The notes under the pieces were generated by a model. That model ran no database searches. It worked only from the letters and a program-made list of their open reading frames with translations, and had not been told where the DNA came from. Shown here in pieces: positions 1-7,625 of a DNA stretch of 11,315 nt. Position 1 is the first letter of the stretch. Each line of letters opens with the position of its first letter. The stretch is from Methanocorpusculum sp. Its GTDB lineage: Archaea; Halobacteriota; Methanomicrobia; Methanomicrobiales; Methanocorpusculaceae. Position numbers and translations under genes: made by a program. The stretch spans positions 1,037-12,351 of the forward strand of contig JAUNXW010000038.1 in assembly GCA_030539595.1 (NCBI GenBank), written 5' to 3'.

Positions 1-2
1 AT

Positions 3-989
3 TATTTCTGCGACGCGGATTTGCGGAGTATAGCGGATGACTTCATCTCCTTTGAAGAGGTCGAAGAACTCGGCTCAAAAATAAATGAGATGCTTGCACG
101 CCACGAAGTTGACTATGTTGTAACAACTTCGGGCGCTGAACTTCTTGAAGTTCCTAAAAGACTTGGAACTCCCGCGGGTTCGGCTGAAATATTCATGGAC
201 AAAAAATCCACTCAGGATTTTTTTGAAAAAATCGGTGTCCTCTGCCCGAAAAAACTTGACAGCCCCAAATATCCGTGCATGGTAAAAACCTTAAGCGGTG
301 CGGGAGGCTGGCGAAACACAGTTGTAAATTCCGATGCAGAACTTAAGGCTTGGGAAGAATTTGTCGAGCACGTTCCTTACATGATGCAGGAATTTGTTGT
401 CGGACTTCCCGCAAGTGTCTGCTGTCTTGGAACAGGAACAGACGCGTTTGCCCTTACCTCAAACGAACAAATTCTTCGCGGTGGAGAAACATGTGCATAT
501 GCTTTTTCAGGTTCAGTCACACCGTGCTCTCATCCGCTTGCTGAAAAAATGAAGTCGGTCGCCGAAAAAATCGTAAAAGAGAGCGGTTGTGTTGGAACAG
601 TCGGCGTGGATTTCGTCTTAACGGATGATTGTGTCTATGCAATTGAGGTCAATCCGAGATTTCAGGGAACTGTAGAGACGGTTGAAAAATCACTCGGAAT
701 AAATTTATTCAGACTTCATCTTGACGCGTGCTTTGGAAAACTCCCGGAGAAAAATTTTGTTCCGCAGAAATTCGCAGTCCGAAAAATTCTGACAGCACCG
801 TGCGACATGTTTATTGAAGATGATTTATCGTGCCTCAGTGATTTCATAACCGACATTCCCCTCCCTCACACATTTTTTGAAGAAGGAGAGGTTATGTTTT
901 CAGTAACGGGTTTTGGTTCAAGCCGAGCTGAAGCGATGACGTCACTGGATAAAAATATTAGGTTAGCGCTCCAACATATAAAGGAATGA
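3..989 (+). CDS. ATP-grasp family ligase, 5'-truncated by the window edge
   Basis: Predicted ATP-dependent carboxylate ligase of the ATP-grasp superfamily (resembling the archaeal COG2232-type proteins); the substrate is unknown. The reading frame stays open to the left edge, with codons before position 21 reading YFCDAD. The TTG at position 21 is therefore an internal Leu codon and the real N-terminus, about one nucleotide-binding pre-fold, lies outside. Visible parts are a glycine-rich ATP loop (MVKTLSGAGGW, about 279-311), a partner-strand segment MMQEFVVG (about 381-404), and the metal-binding end of the fold GVDFV followed by AIEVNPRFQG (about 603-668), whose Glu and Asn are the usual Mg-ATP ligands. 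The last 100 residues form a small C-terminal domain. Its TGA overlaps the ATG of tfe (ATGA), so the two are translationally coupled. The family call is firm; the reaction is not known. Confidence 0.85.
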   Translation, partial: YFCDADLRSIADDFISFEEVEELGSKINEMLARHEVDYVVTTSGAELLEVPKRLGTPAGSAEIFMDKKSTQDFFEKIGVLCPKKLDSPKYPCMVKTLSGAGGWRNTVVNSDAELKAWEEFVEHVPYMMQEFVVGLPASVCCLGTGTDAFALTSNEQILRGGETCAYAFSGSVTPCSHPLAEKMKSVAEKIVKESGCVGTVGVDFVLTDDCVYAIEVNPRFQGTVETVEKSLGINLFRLHLDACFGKLPEKNFVPQKFAVRKILTAPCDMFIEDDLSCLSDFITDIPLPHTFFEEGEVMFSVTGFGSSRAEAMTSLDKNIRLALQHIKE

Positions 990-1621
990 CCGCAATAACA
1001 GAGAAACAACTCAGCACTCCGGCAATATATCAATATATCTTCAAACTTGTAGGAGAAGAAGGAATTGAGACACTCCGCCGCTGGTCTGATGTTGAACGCA
1101 ATCAGAAATGGCTTGAATCAAAACTTGCGGATGAAGCGGTAAAAGGTTCTGACAGGGCAAGATTTGAAAGGGAATCCGAACTTGACCCTGTAGATTTCTG
1201 CAACGCGGAAAAAAGCGATGAGGAGGTCGCAGAGATTACTGAGATAAATCTCAATACAGTCCGCCACACATTATATAATTTATACGAGCACAGGCTTGCG
1301 GAATACCGCAGAATCAAAAATAACGAGACGGGCTGGCTCACTTATCTTTGGGTTATGAAGATGGAAAATGTTGAGCCTGTTCTGAAAAGCGAGATGGAGT
1401 TTGCTAAATCCAAGCTTGCGGGCAAACTTCATTACGACGAGGCGAACGATTTCTATCAGTGCAAGGAGTGCGGTATTACAACTACGTTCAACGAGGCAAT
1501 GAACAATAATTTTGCCTGTCCTCAGTGCGGTCAGATGCTTGTTCACTTTGATGATGAACTGCTTATCAACGCACTTAAGAAGCGTATTGATAAGATGCAG
1601 GCAACTTTAAACGATGCCTGA
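986..1621 (+). CDS. tfe: Transcription factor E (TFE, TFIIE-alpha homologue)
   Basis: Basal archaeal transcription factor that helps RNA polymerase, TBP and TFB open the promoter. Residues 10-33 (ending LVGEEGIETLRRW) and 77-122 (SDEEVAEITEINLNTVRHTL through ETGWLTYLW) make up the winged helix. A helical stretch at about 125-147 follows, then a zinc ribbon with C159xxC162 and C178xxC181, then HFDDELL and a C-terminal helix. The protein is 211 residues, while archaeal TFE is usually about 160-180. The excess is a charged segment at about 34-76 placed inside the winged helix, between its first helix and the SDEE helix. The ATG at 986 overlaps the stop of the ATP-grasp gene, and the last 8 bases overlap the HD-domain gene. 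There is only a weak AAAGGA directly before the start, so coupling to the upstream gene probably drives translation. Confidence 0.95.
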   Translation: MTAITEKQLSTPAIYQYIFKLVGEEGIETLRRWSDVERNQKWLESKLADEAVKGSDRARFERESELDPVDFCNAEKSDEEVAEITEINLNTVRHTLYNLYEHRLAEYRRIKNNETGWLTYLWVMKMENVEPVLKSEMEFAKSKLAGKLHYDEANDFYQCKECGITTTFNEAMNNNFACPQCGQMLVHFDDELLINALKKRIDKMQATLNDA

Positions 1622-2093
1622 TTTTGTAAAAATTCTTTTTTCAGCCGGCTGTGATACCGGTGTTGTTAAACACTGCGAGACTGTTGCAAGTGCTGCAGGA
1701 AATTATTTTGGCTGCTCGGTTGATGATAATCTTGTTTACGCGGGTTCGATGATGCACGATATCGGTCGAAGCGTTACCCATTCAATTAAGCACGCTCAGA
1801 AAGGGGCAAAAATATGCAGGGAACTCGGATGTCCAAATGAGATTACGGAAATTGTTAGATGCCACACGGGTGCGGGACTTACAGAGGATGAGTGTGTTAT
1901 TTTAGGTCTTCATCCGCTTGATTGTGTTCCGAAAACACTTGAGGAAAAAATAGTGGCTCACGCGGATAATCTGGTTAAAGGTTCACGCATAATTACTCTT
2001 GACGAGCGTATGATGCTTGCAGCGGATTTGTCAAAGAGGGCAAGAAGGAATATCTGGCGGCTCGGAATGGAAGTTGAGCTGATGAGGAAGTGA
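1614..2093 (+). CDS. HD-domain hydrolase (TIGR00295-like)
   Basis: Small 159-residue HD superfamily protein, probably a metal-dependent phosphohydrolase acting on a nucleotide or phosphoester; the substrate is unknown. The metal-binding pattern is complete: H20, the H48-D49 pair in MMHDIGRS, H60, H84 in RCHTG, and D118 in AHADN. The length and the C-terminal part (VKGSRIITLDERM) match the stand-alone archaeal family described as TIGR00295, recalled from memory. The ATG at 1614 lies 8 bases inside the end of tfe, and no ribosome binding site is seen, so it is likely translated by coupling as the third gene of the operon. No clear terminator follows; the next promoter starts about 80 bases downstream. 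Confidence 0.85.
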   Translation: MPDFVKILFSAGCDTGVVKHCETVASAAGNYFGCSVDDNLVYAGSMMHDIGRSVTHSIKHAQKGAKICRELGCPNEITEIVRCHTGAGLTEDECVILGLHPLDCVPKTLEEKIVAHADNLVKGSRIITLDERMMLAADLSKRARRNIWRLGMEVELMRK

Positions 2094-2137
2094 ATTATGG
2101 ATTCAGTTTGCTCAGCTAAGAAACCTAAAAGTTTCCG

Positions 2138-2151
2138 TATTGGACAAGCTC
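2138..2151 (+). promoter_or_regulatory. Upstream motif copy 1 (TATTGGACAAGCTC)
   Basis: A 14-base sequence 77 bases before the start of the first phosphatase gene. It recurs with one mismatch at 7763-7776, 72 bases before the MBL gene, and both copies are preceded by TTCC. It sits upstream of the TATA element, where activator or repressor sites can lie. No regulator is identified. Confidence 0.35.
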
Positions 2152-2170
2152 TTTAGTACAATTTAATACG

Positions 2171-2186
2171 ACCAAACCTTTTATAG
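2171..2186 (+). promoter_or_regulatory. Archaeal promoter (BRE/TATA) of first phosphatase gene
   Basis: TTTTATAG at 2179-2186 is preceded by the A-rich ACCAAACC, which suits a BRE. The centre lies 32 bases before the ATG at 2215. Transcription would start about 25 bases downstream, leaving a leader of only a few bases, and no ribosome binding site is present. Confidence 0.6.
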
Positions 2187-2214
2187 TTGATTAGGTTAAA
2201 CTATTATCTAACGT

Positions 2215-3663
2215 ATGGCTGACCTGATATTATCATTGAGCAGAGTTACCGTAATATTGGTGTACTGGATATTTGTCTCGCTGATGATTAACAGGACGCT
2301 GACGAGAAAATACAATAACGCAAAAACATTTCTCTGCTGGTCAATAGGATTGGTCTGCATTGCCATTGCCTCAATTGTGATAATGTATTCATACGGACTT
2401 ACATCTTCCGAAATTCCCTTAGACCACATTGACGTGAGCGGATTTATTCATAACCTGCTGATTATCTCATCTGTAATTATTGCTACAATAGTCGTGTCTC
2501 TTTTCACTTACAAAGAATCACGCTCATCAATATTTTTCGTCTCGTCATTTTTTGCCCTCATCGGATTAATCTTCTCAGACTTGGTTACAAACGCTGCAAA
2601 ACTTACTCTTCCGGTTGACGCATACTTTACTCCCATATATTTTGTTTATCAGACCGTTTTCTTTGTCGGTATAATGATTATAATGCTCATTATCACCTAC
2701 ATATGGATTTCCGGCGCAATGAAGAATCTGTTTGAATCGCTGAAAGGAAATCTTCAGGATTTCATTTTTGCAGCCGTTATATGCACAGTTGTCTATATTT
2801 TTATGTCTACATATTTCAATATGCAGACAAGCAATATAATTACAAGTTCACAGATAGTGCCGAGAGTTATTTTTCTGATTTTATGTATTACAATGTACTT
2901 TGTAATTATTTACGGTGTTAAAAGGACAATCAAAAATATTCAGATTGAGGATGATTTAAGGCTTGCAAAAGATGTTCAGGCAAGTATTCTGCCCGATGCG
3001 AGCAAGTTCGATGAGATTAAGGGACTGAAAGTTGCGGCGAAGATGATTCCTTACAGTGAAATCGGCGGTGATTTCTATGATGTGTTCAAACTTGACGAAG
3101 ACAACACCGCTTTTCTTATCACAGATGTTGCGGGCAAGGGAATTCCCGCGGCTATGTTTATGATGCGGACTAAGAGTTTTCTGAAAATCAATATGTTGTA
3201 TCAGAAAAATGTCGCGAAGTCCCTTACCTTTGCAAACCGCGAGCTTTTGAAAAATAACGACCTGTGTATGTTTTACACCGCCGTTGCGGGCGTGTTTAAC
3301 TCCAAAACCTCTACGTTCTCTTACTCCTGCGGCGGTCATTATCCGCCTGTGTTAATCCGGGACGGCAAAGCTGTCTCATGCGAAAGCACACACGAACCGG
3401 TAATAGGTGTTAAGGAACACGAGTACAGAGAGTTTAAGATTTCTCTGAAAAAGGACGATATGATTTTCTTATACACAGACGGGCTTACGGATACTTTGTC
3501 GAGGTCCGGGGAAAGATACGGAAGCGAGAGGTTTATGAATTTAATCGCCAAAGAAACAGAGCCCGATAAAATTGTTTCTGACTTAATTGCAGACATCAAT
3601 AAATTCTGCTGGTATGGAGACTATGCGGATGATTTAACTCTGCTTGTGTTTAAGGTTCTGTGA
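2215..3663 (+). CDS. Membrane-bound PP2C (SpoIIE/RsbU-like) serine/threonine phosphatase, copy A
   Basis: Predicted membrane sensor phosphatase of 482 residues that would dephosphorylate Ser/Thr on a partner protein in the cytoplasm. About seven hydrophobic segments fall near residues 10-26, 38-60, 76-96, 105-125, 140-163, 181-201 and 215-234. A charged helix follows (IEDDLRLAKDVQASILP, 244-260), the usual lead-in to RsbU-type domains. The PP2C domain covers about 270-482, with GGDFYD (D286, D289), DVAGKG (D304), YTDG (D422) and ADD (D472, D473) as metal-binding motifs, so it should be active. The membrane half matches no sensor domain I recognise. A close paralogue follows 133 bases later. 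The ATG at 2215 fits the TATA spacing, and copy B aligns with it from residue 1 without gaps. No STAS-domain or HATPase partner gene is in the window. Confidence 0.88.
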   Translation: MADLILSLSRVTVILVYWIFVSLMINRTLTRKYNNAKTFLCWSIGLVCIAIASIVIMYSYGLTSSEIPLDHIDVSGFIHNLLIISSVIIATIVVSLFTYKESRSSIFFVSSFFALIGLIFSDLVTNAAKLTLPVDAYFTPIYFVYQTVFFVGIMIIMLIITYIWISGAMKNLFESLKGNLQDFIFAAVICTVVYIFMSTYFNMQTSNIITSSQIVPRVIFLILCITMYFVIIYGVKRTIKNIQIEDDLRLAKDVQASILPDASKFDEIKGLKVAAKMIPYSEIGGDFYDVFKLDEDNTAFLITDVAGKGIPAAMFMMRTKSFLKINMLYQKNVAKSLTFANRELLKNNDLCMFYTAVAGVFNSKTSTFSYSCGGHYPPVLIRDGKAVSCESTHEPVIGVKEHEYREFKISLKKDDMIFLYTDGLTDTLSRSGERYGSERFMNLIAKETEPDKIVSDLIADINKFCWYGDYADDLTLLVFKVL

Positions 3664-3677
3664 ATTACTTAAACAAT

Positions 3678-3695
3678 CTCTTCTTTTTCTTTTCA
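3678..3695 (+). terminator. Pyrimidine-rich terminator after copy A
   Basis: The tract CTCTTCTTTTTCTTTTC begins about 15 bases after the stop codon. Archaeal RNA polymerase stops at such T-rich tracts without needing a hairpin. The call is moderate because the T run is interrupted by C. Confidence 0.45.
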
Positions 3696-3705
3696 GTAAG
3701 CCTGC

Positions 3706-3733
3706 ACTTCACTAATTTTAAGATTAGCGAAGT
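3706..3733. repeat. Inverted repeat between the two phosphatase genes
   Basis: ACTTCACTAAT (3706-3716) and ATTAGCGAAGT (3723-3733) form an 11-base-pair stem with one A-C mismatch and a six-base loop. It lies after the T-rich tract and about 65 bases before the start of copy B, so it could be part of the upstream transcript's end or an operator. Its role is not known. Confidence 0.45.
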
Positions 3734-3746
3734 CCTGTCATCCGCA

Positions 3747-3758
3747 TGTGTTAACACA
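3747..3758. promoter_or_regulatory. 12-base perfect palindrome, candidate operator
   Basis: TGTGTTAACACA is a perfect dyad ending 5 bases before the TATA-like element of copy B, where the BRE would be. A dimeric regulator bound here would block TFB. The position supports an operator; no protein is known to bind it. Confidence 0.4.
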
Positions 3759-3763
3759 ACACG

Positions 3764-3769
3764 TTTATC
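3764..3769 (+). promoter_or_regulatory. TATA-like element of second phosphatase gene
   Basis: TTTATC lies 30 bases (centre to ATG) before the ATG at 3797. The spacing matches that of copy A and ppsA, and supports 3797 over the TTG at 3847 as the true start of this gene. Confidence 0.45.
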
Positions 3770-3796
3770 AGTGACAAAAAGAAATAATACAAGTTA

Positions 3797-5244
3797 ATGT
3801 CCGAGTTGCTCCCGTCATTGCTTTTTATTGCCCTAATTGCAGTCTTTTGGGAATTGACCTGCCACAACATATGGAGAGTACTCACAAAAAATATTCCGCC
3901 AAAAAAACTATATTATACTCATTTATCGGTCTGGTAATATCTGTATTAACCGTCGGTCTGATTACAATTGCCGAAAGAATCTTTATTCTGCCTGCCTTCC
4001 CTGAATTTGAAACCGGAATCAGGCTGATTGTAAATATTCTGATAATATTATCCATCGTCGGAGGAATATACATAACAGCGAGACTATCATACAAAGAAAA
4101 CAGTTCAACCGTAATCTTCGTCTCATCATTTTTCTCATTAGTCGGTGTAATCATCTGCGACATGGTATTTAACTATGCAAACTTTGTAATCCCCGCAGAA
4201 ATGCACGAAAGACACCTGTATTTTGTGATGCTTTCGGTAACCATATTATTAATCGGCGGATTAATAGCAATTGCGATAAAAAAATGGATTGCTCCGGCAA
4301 TTAAAGAATTAATCGGAAAACTCTCGGGAAACCTCAATGAATTCATCTGGGTATCCATTATCGGCGTTCTGACCTATCTGCCGATGATTATTTATTTCAA
4401 CACATCTCAAGGAGAAGATATCCCAACAAACACCCAGATAATCACCAGATTAATTTTTCTGATTCTCTACGTTACGATTTATCTGATGATTATTTTCGGA
4501 GTGAGGAGGTCAATGAAGGCTCTTCATGTTAAAGATGAACTCAGGCTCGCAAAAGAAATTCAAACTCAGATTCTTCCCTCGGCAAACGCTCTTGCTGAAA
4601 TTCCGGGTGTAAAAATATCTGCACTGATGATTCCTTATCTTGAAATAGGCGGTGATTTTTATGATGCGTTCAAAATTGATGAAGAAAAATCCGCATTTAT
4701 TATTGCCGATGTTGCCGGAAAAGGTATTCCCGCATCTTTGTTTATGATGCAGGTCAAGAGTCTGCTAAAAGTCAATCTCCGTATGGATAAGATACCTGAT
4801 TATGTTTTAACCGTGGCAAATTACGATTCGCTGAAAAACAAATCATCGATGTATTACGGCGCGGTTGTCGGCATTTTAGAAACCGCGACGCACAAGTTTA
4901 CGTATTCCTGCGGCGGTCAGTTTCCGCCGGTGCTAATTCGCAAAGGTTCGGTTACTGAATGCGAGTATATGGGTGACCCCGAGTTAGGTATTACCGACAC
5001 AGTTTATTCCCAGTTCGATATAATTCTTGAAAAAGATGATGTTATTTTCTACTACACCGACGGAGTTTTGGATACGGTGTCAAAGAACGGAAAGTTTTAC
5101 GGTAAAAAGAGACTATTTGATATTATTTCAAAAGAGACCGAACCGGATAAAATTATTTCCGCTGTGATTGATGACATCAATAAATTTTCTGAAAACGGCG
5201 AGCTTACCGATGATGTGACTATGCTCGCGTTTAAGGTGCTTTAA
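3797..5244 (+). CDS. Membrane-bound PP2C phosphatase, copy B, with a -1 frame break near its N-terminus
   Basis: Paralogue of the preceding gene with the same plan: seven membrane helices, a linker helix (VKDELRLAKEIQTQILP) and a PP2C domain with GGDFYD, DVAGKG, YTDG and TDD all intact. The long frame is open from TTG 3847 to 5244 but lacks a sound start. ATG 3797, in another frame, begins MSELLPSLLFIALIAVFW, which aligns without gaps to the start of copy A (13 identities in the first 33 positions of the joined protein), and it runs to a stop at 3935-3937. A -1 shift at the A6 run 3886-3891 or the A7 run 3901-3907 joins the frames and gives exactly 482 residues, the length of copy A. The gene is thus a recent one-base deletion, a sequence error, or a programmed frameshift. 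Re-initiation at ATG 3871 would give 457 residues lacking the first membrane helix. The C-terminal domain is under no visible decay. Confidence 0.8.
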
Positions 5245-5258
5245 AGAATTAGCTGAGT

Positions 5259-5268
5259 TTCTTTTTTC
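5259..5268 (+). terminator. T-run terminator after copy B
   Basis: TTCTTTTTTC starts 14 bases after the stop codon of copy B and precedes the ppsA promoter. It is a simple archaeal T-tract stop signal with no strong hairpin. Confidence 0.45.
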
Positions 5269-5296
5269 ATCACCCGCGCACGTCTTCAACGATAGA

Positions 5297-5304
5297 ACTT
5301 ATAG
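5297..5304 (+). promoter_or_regulatory. TATA element of ppsA
   Basis: ACTTATAG is centred about 34 bases before the ppsA ATG. No ribosome binding site lies between them, so the transcript is probably leaderless or nearly so. Confidence 0.5.
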
Positions 5305-5334
5305 TCTAATAAATCCAAAAGATAATGAGTATCT

Positions 5335-7608
5335 ATGGACAAATCACCCAATATATTATGGCTCAGCGAAATCCGCAACACCGACATTCCATCTGTCGGA
5401 GGAAAAGGCGCATCACTTGGTGAAATGACTCACGTGGGTCTCCCTGTACCCAACGCATTTGTCATAACCGCTCAGGCATTTCGTAAATTCCTGCAGTTAA
5501 CCAAATTAGAGGATTCCATATTCTCCATCCTTGAAAAACTCGACGTTGACGACAACGACGCATTAAACGCCGCATCCGACAAAGTCAAAACAATGGTCGC
5601 AACCGTCAAAATGCCCGACGTAATCAAAAAAGACATCGTCAGCGCATACAAAAAGATGGGAGTAAAAACCGTCGTCGCAGTTCGTTCATCCGCAACAGCA
5701 GAAGACTTACCCGACGCGTCTTTTGCAGGACAGCAGGACACATACCTAAACATCTTAGGCGAAGCAGACGTCCTCGAAGCAGTTCAGCGCTGCTGGGCTT
5801 CCCTTTACACAGCCCGCGCAATTTACTACCGCTCTAAAAACGGATTCGACGACCGCTCCGTAAACATCGCAGTAGTCGTTCAGCAGCTCGTCTTCTCGGA
5901 AAAATCCGGTGTAATGTTTTCATCGCATCCGATATCGGGCGCAAAAACAGTCATCATCGAAGGCTCATTTGGTCTCGGCGAAGCAATAGTTTCCGGAACT
6001 GTCTCACCTGACAACTACGTCTTCGACAGAAAGACCAATAAAATCATCAACAAAACCATCGCCATCAAATCCGTTGAAATCTTACCTGACGGCAAAAACG
6101 GAACAAAAGTTGTTGAAATTCCAAAAGACAGGCAGACAACACAGGTCTTATCCGACAAAGAAGTCGCAAGACTTGCAGAGTTCGCAGTCAAATCCGAACA
6201 GCACTACAAAAATGCTCAGGATATGGAGTGGGGAATGGTCGGCGACACAATTTATATCCTTCAGTCCAGACCTATTACAACAATCAACAAATCAGCCGCA
6301 AAATCTGCAAAGTCCGACTCAAAAGCCTCAGGCGAAATTATTCTTCAGGGCTACGGAGCGTCTCCCGGAATTGCAACCGGTAAAATTGTCATCGTAAAAG
6401 ATGTCAAGGAGACCTCAAAAGTCAAAGAAGGCGACATCATGGTTGCCACAATGACCAACCCTGATATGGTTCCCGCCATGAAGAAAGTCGTTGGAATTAT
6501 CACAGACGAAGGAGGTATGACCTGCCACGCGGCTATTGTTTCAAGAGAACTTGGAACACCCGCAGTCGTTGGAACAAAGCAGGCAACAACCCTCCTCAAA
6601 GAAGGTCAGATTGTAACACTTGACGGTGAGAAAGGAATCATCTACGACGGCGCAATCAAATCGGAAACCGAAGATGCAGCACCGAAAGGAACTGTAATTG
6701 CAGCCGCCGCTCCTATTATCACAGCGACTTCCGTTAAGGTCAACGTTTCAATGCCCGAAGCAGCGGCAAGAGCTGCAGCAACCGGAGCAGACGGTGTTGG
6801 TCTTTTAAGAATTGAGCACCTTATTATCGGAATGAACAAAACTCCTTCGTGGTATATCAAAAACAACAAGGAAGAAGATTTCATCACAGAGCTGATGGAC
6901 GGAATAAGAACTGTTCTTGACGCGTTCAGAGGAAAACCTGTCTGGGTAAGAACAATCGATTCACCGACAGATGAATTCCTGAATATGGCAGGAGGAGAAG
7001 ACGAGCCTCACGAGCATAATCCAATGCTTGGATTCAGAGGAATCCGCCGTGACCTTCGCCAGAAGGAACAGCTGAAAATGCAGGCTGAGGCTTTCAAGAG
7101 GCTCTGGGAAGCAGGATACGACAATCTCGGAATTATGTTCCCGCTTGTTCAGCACCCGAGAGAATTTATTCAGGCTAAGGAGCTTTTCCGCGAGTGGGGT
7201 ATCGATGTAGATAACCGCACACTCGGAATTATGGTTGAAATTCCCGCATCGGCAATTATCATTGATGAGTTCATTAAAGCAGGAATCAAGTTCTGTTCGT
7301 TTGGAACAAATGATTTGGTTCAGTACACTCTTGCAGTCGACAGAAACAACGGACTTATTGGAGATATGTATGAGCCCGAACACCCGGCTGTTATGAGACT
7401 TATTAAGTCGTGCATTGATCAGTGCCGTGAAGCAGGCGTTGAGTGTTCTATCTGCGGTCAGGCAGGTTCAGACCCGAAGTTTGTGAAGTGGCTTGTTAAT
7501 CAGGGAATAGCAAGCGTTTCTTCAAACATCGACGCGATTCCAAAGATTCGCGAGACTGTGGCAAAGACTGAGAAGCAGATGATTCTCTCTCTTGCACTGA
7601 GAAAATAA
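5335..7608 (+). CDS. ppsA: Phosphoenolpyruvate synthase (pyruvate, water dikinase)
   Basis: Converts pyruvate, ATP and water to phosphoenolpyruvate, AMP and phosphate, the entry to gluconeogenesis from pyruvate in methanogens. The 757 residues fit the family. The N-terminal ATP-grasp-like domain spans about 5-315 and carries GGKGASLGEM (22-31), VRSSATAEDLPDASFAGQQD (116-135) and LQSRPITT (309-316). A short Ala/Ser/Lys linker follows at 318-333. The swivelling phosphohistidine domain has GGMTCHAAIVSRELGTPAVV (393-412), with catalytic H398. The C-terminal TIM barrel spans about 465-757, with RIEH (492-495), VRTIDSPTDE (538-547), GTNDLVQYTL (657-666) and SICGQAGSDP containing catalytic C707. All key residues are present. 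It is a single-gene unit with its own promoter and T-run terminator. Confidence 0.96.
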   Translation: MDKSPNILWLSEIRNTDIPSVGGKGASLGEMTHVGLPVPNAFVITAQAFRKFLQLTKLEDSIFSILEKLDVDDNDALNAASDKVKTMVATVKMPDVIKKDIVSAYKKMGVKTVVAVRSSATAEDLPDASFAGQQDTYLNILGEADVLEAVQRCWASLYTARAIYYRSKNGFDDRSVNIAVVVQQLVFSEKSGVMFSSHPISGAKTVIIEGSFGLGEAIVSGTVSPDNYVFDRKTNKIINKTIAIKSVEILPDGKNGTKVVEIPKDRQTTQVLSDKEVARLAEFAVKSEQHYKNAQDMEWGMVGDTIYILQSRPITTINKSAAKSAKSDSKASGEIILQGYGASPGIATGKIVIVKDVKETSKVKEGDIMVATMTNPDMVPAMKKVVGIITDEGGMTCHAAIVSRELGTPAVVGTKQATTLLKEGQIVTLDGEKGIIYDGAIKSETEDAAPKGTVIAAAAPIITATSVKVNVSMPEAAARAAATGADGVGLLRIEHLIIGMNKTPSWYIKNNKEEDFITELMDGIRTVLDAFRGKPVWVRTIDSPTDEFLNMAGGEDEPHEHNPMLGFRGIRRDLRQKEQLKMQAEAFKRLWEAGYDNLGIMFPLVQHPREFIQAKELFREWGIDVDNRTLGIMVEIPASAIIIDEFIKAGIKFCSFGTNDLVQYTLAVDRNNGLIGDMYEPEHPAVMRLIKSCIDQCREAGVECSICGQAGSDPKFVKWLVNQGIASVSSNIDAIPKIRETVAKTEKQMILSLALRK

Positions 7609-7611
7609 ATA

Positions 7612-7625
7612 TCTATATTTTTTTA
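7612..7625 (+). terminator. T-run terminator after ppsA
   Basis: TCTATATTTTTTTA, with seven T at 7618-7624, begins a few bases after the ppsA stop codon. This is a typical archaeal intrinsic stop signal. Confidence 0.6.

Noticed and set aside
21..23. TTG as start of the ATP-grasp gene
   Set aside because: The frame is open to the window edge and the codons before it (YFCDAD) look like coding sequence, so the gene is truncated rather than starting here.
3847..3849. TTG as start of phosphatase copy B
   Set aside because: No promoter or ribosome site fits it, and the first residues up to HKK have no match in copy A, while the other frame from ATG 3797 aligns from residue 1.
5332..5344. CTATGGACAAATC at the ppsA start resembling the shared upstream motif
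   Set aside because: It overlaps the start codon and coding sequence, lacks one T of the motif and sits at a different position relative to the gene; chance similarity is likely.
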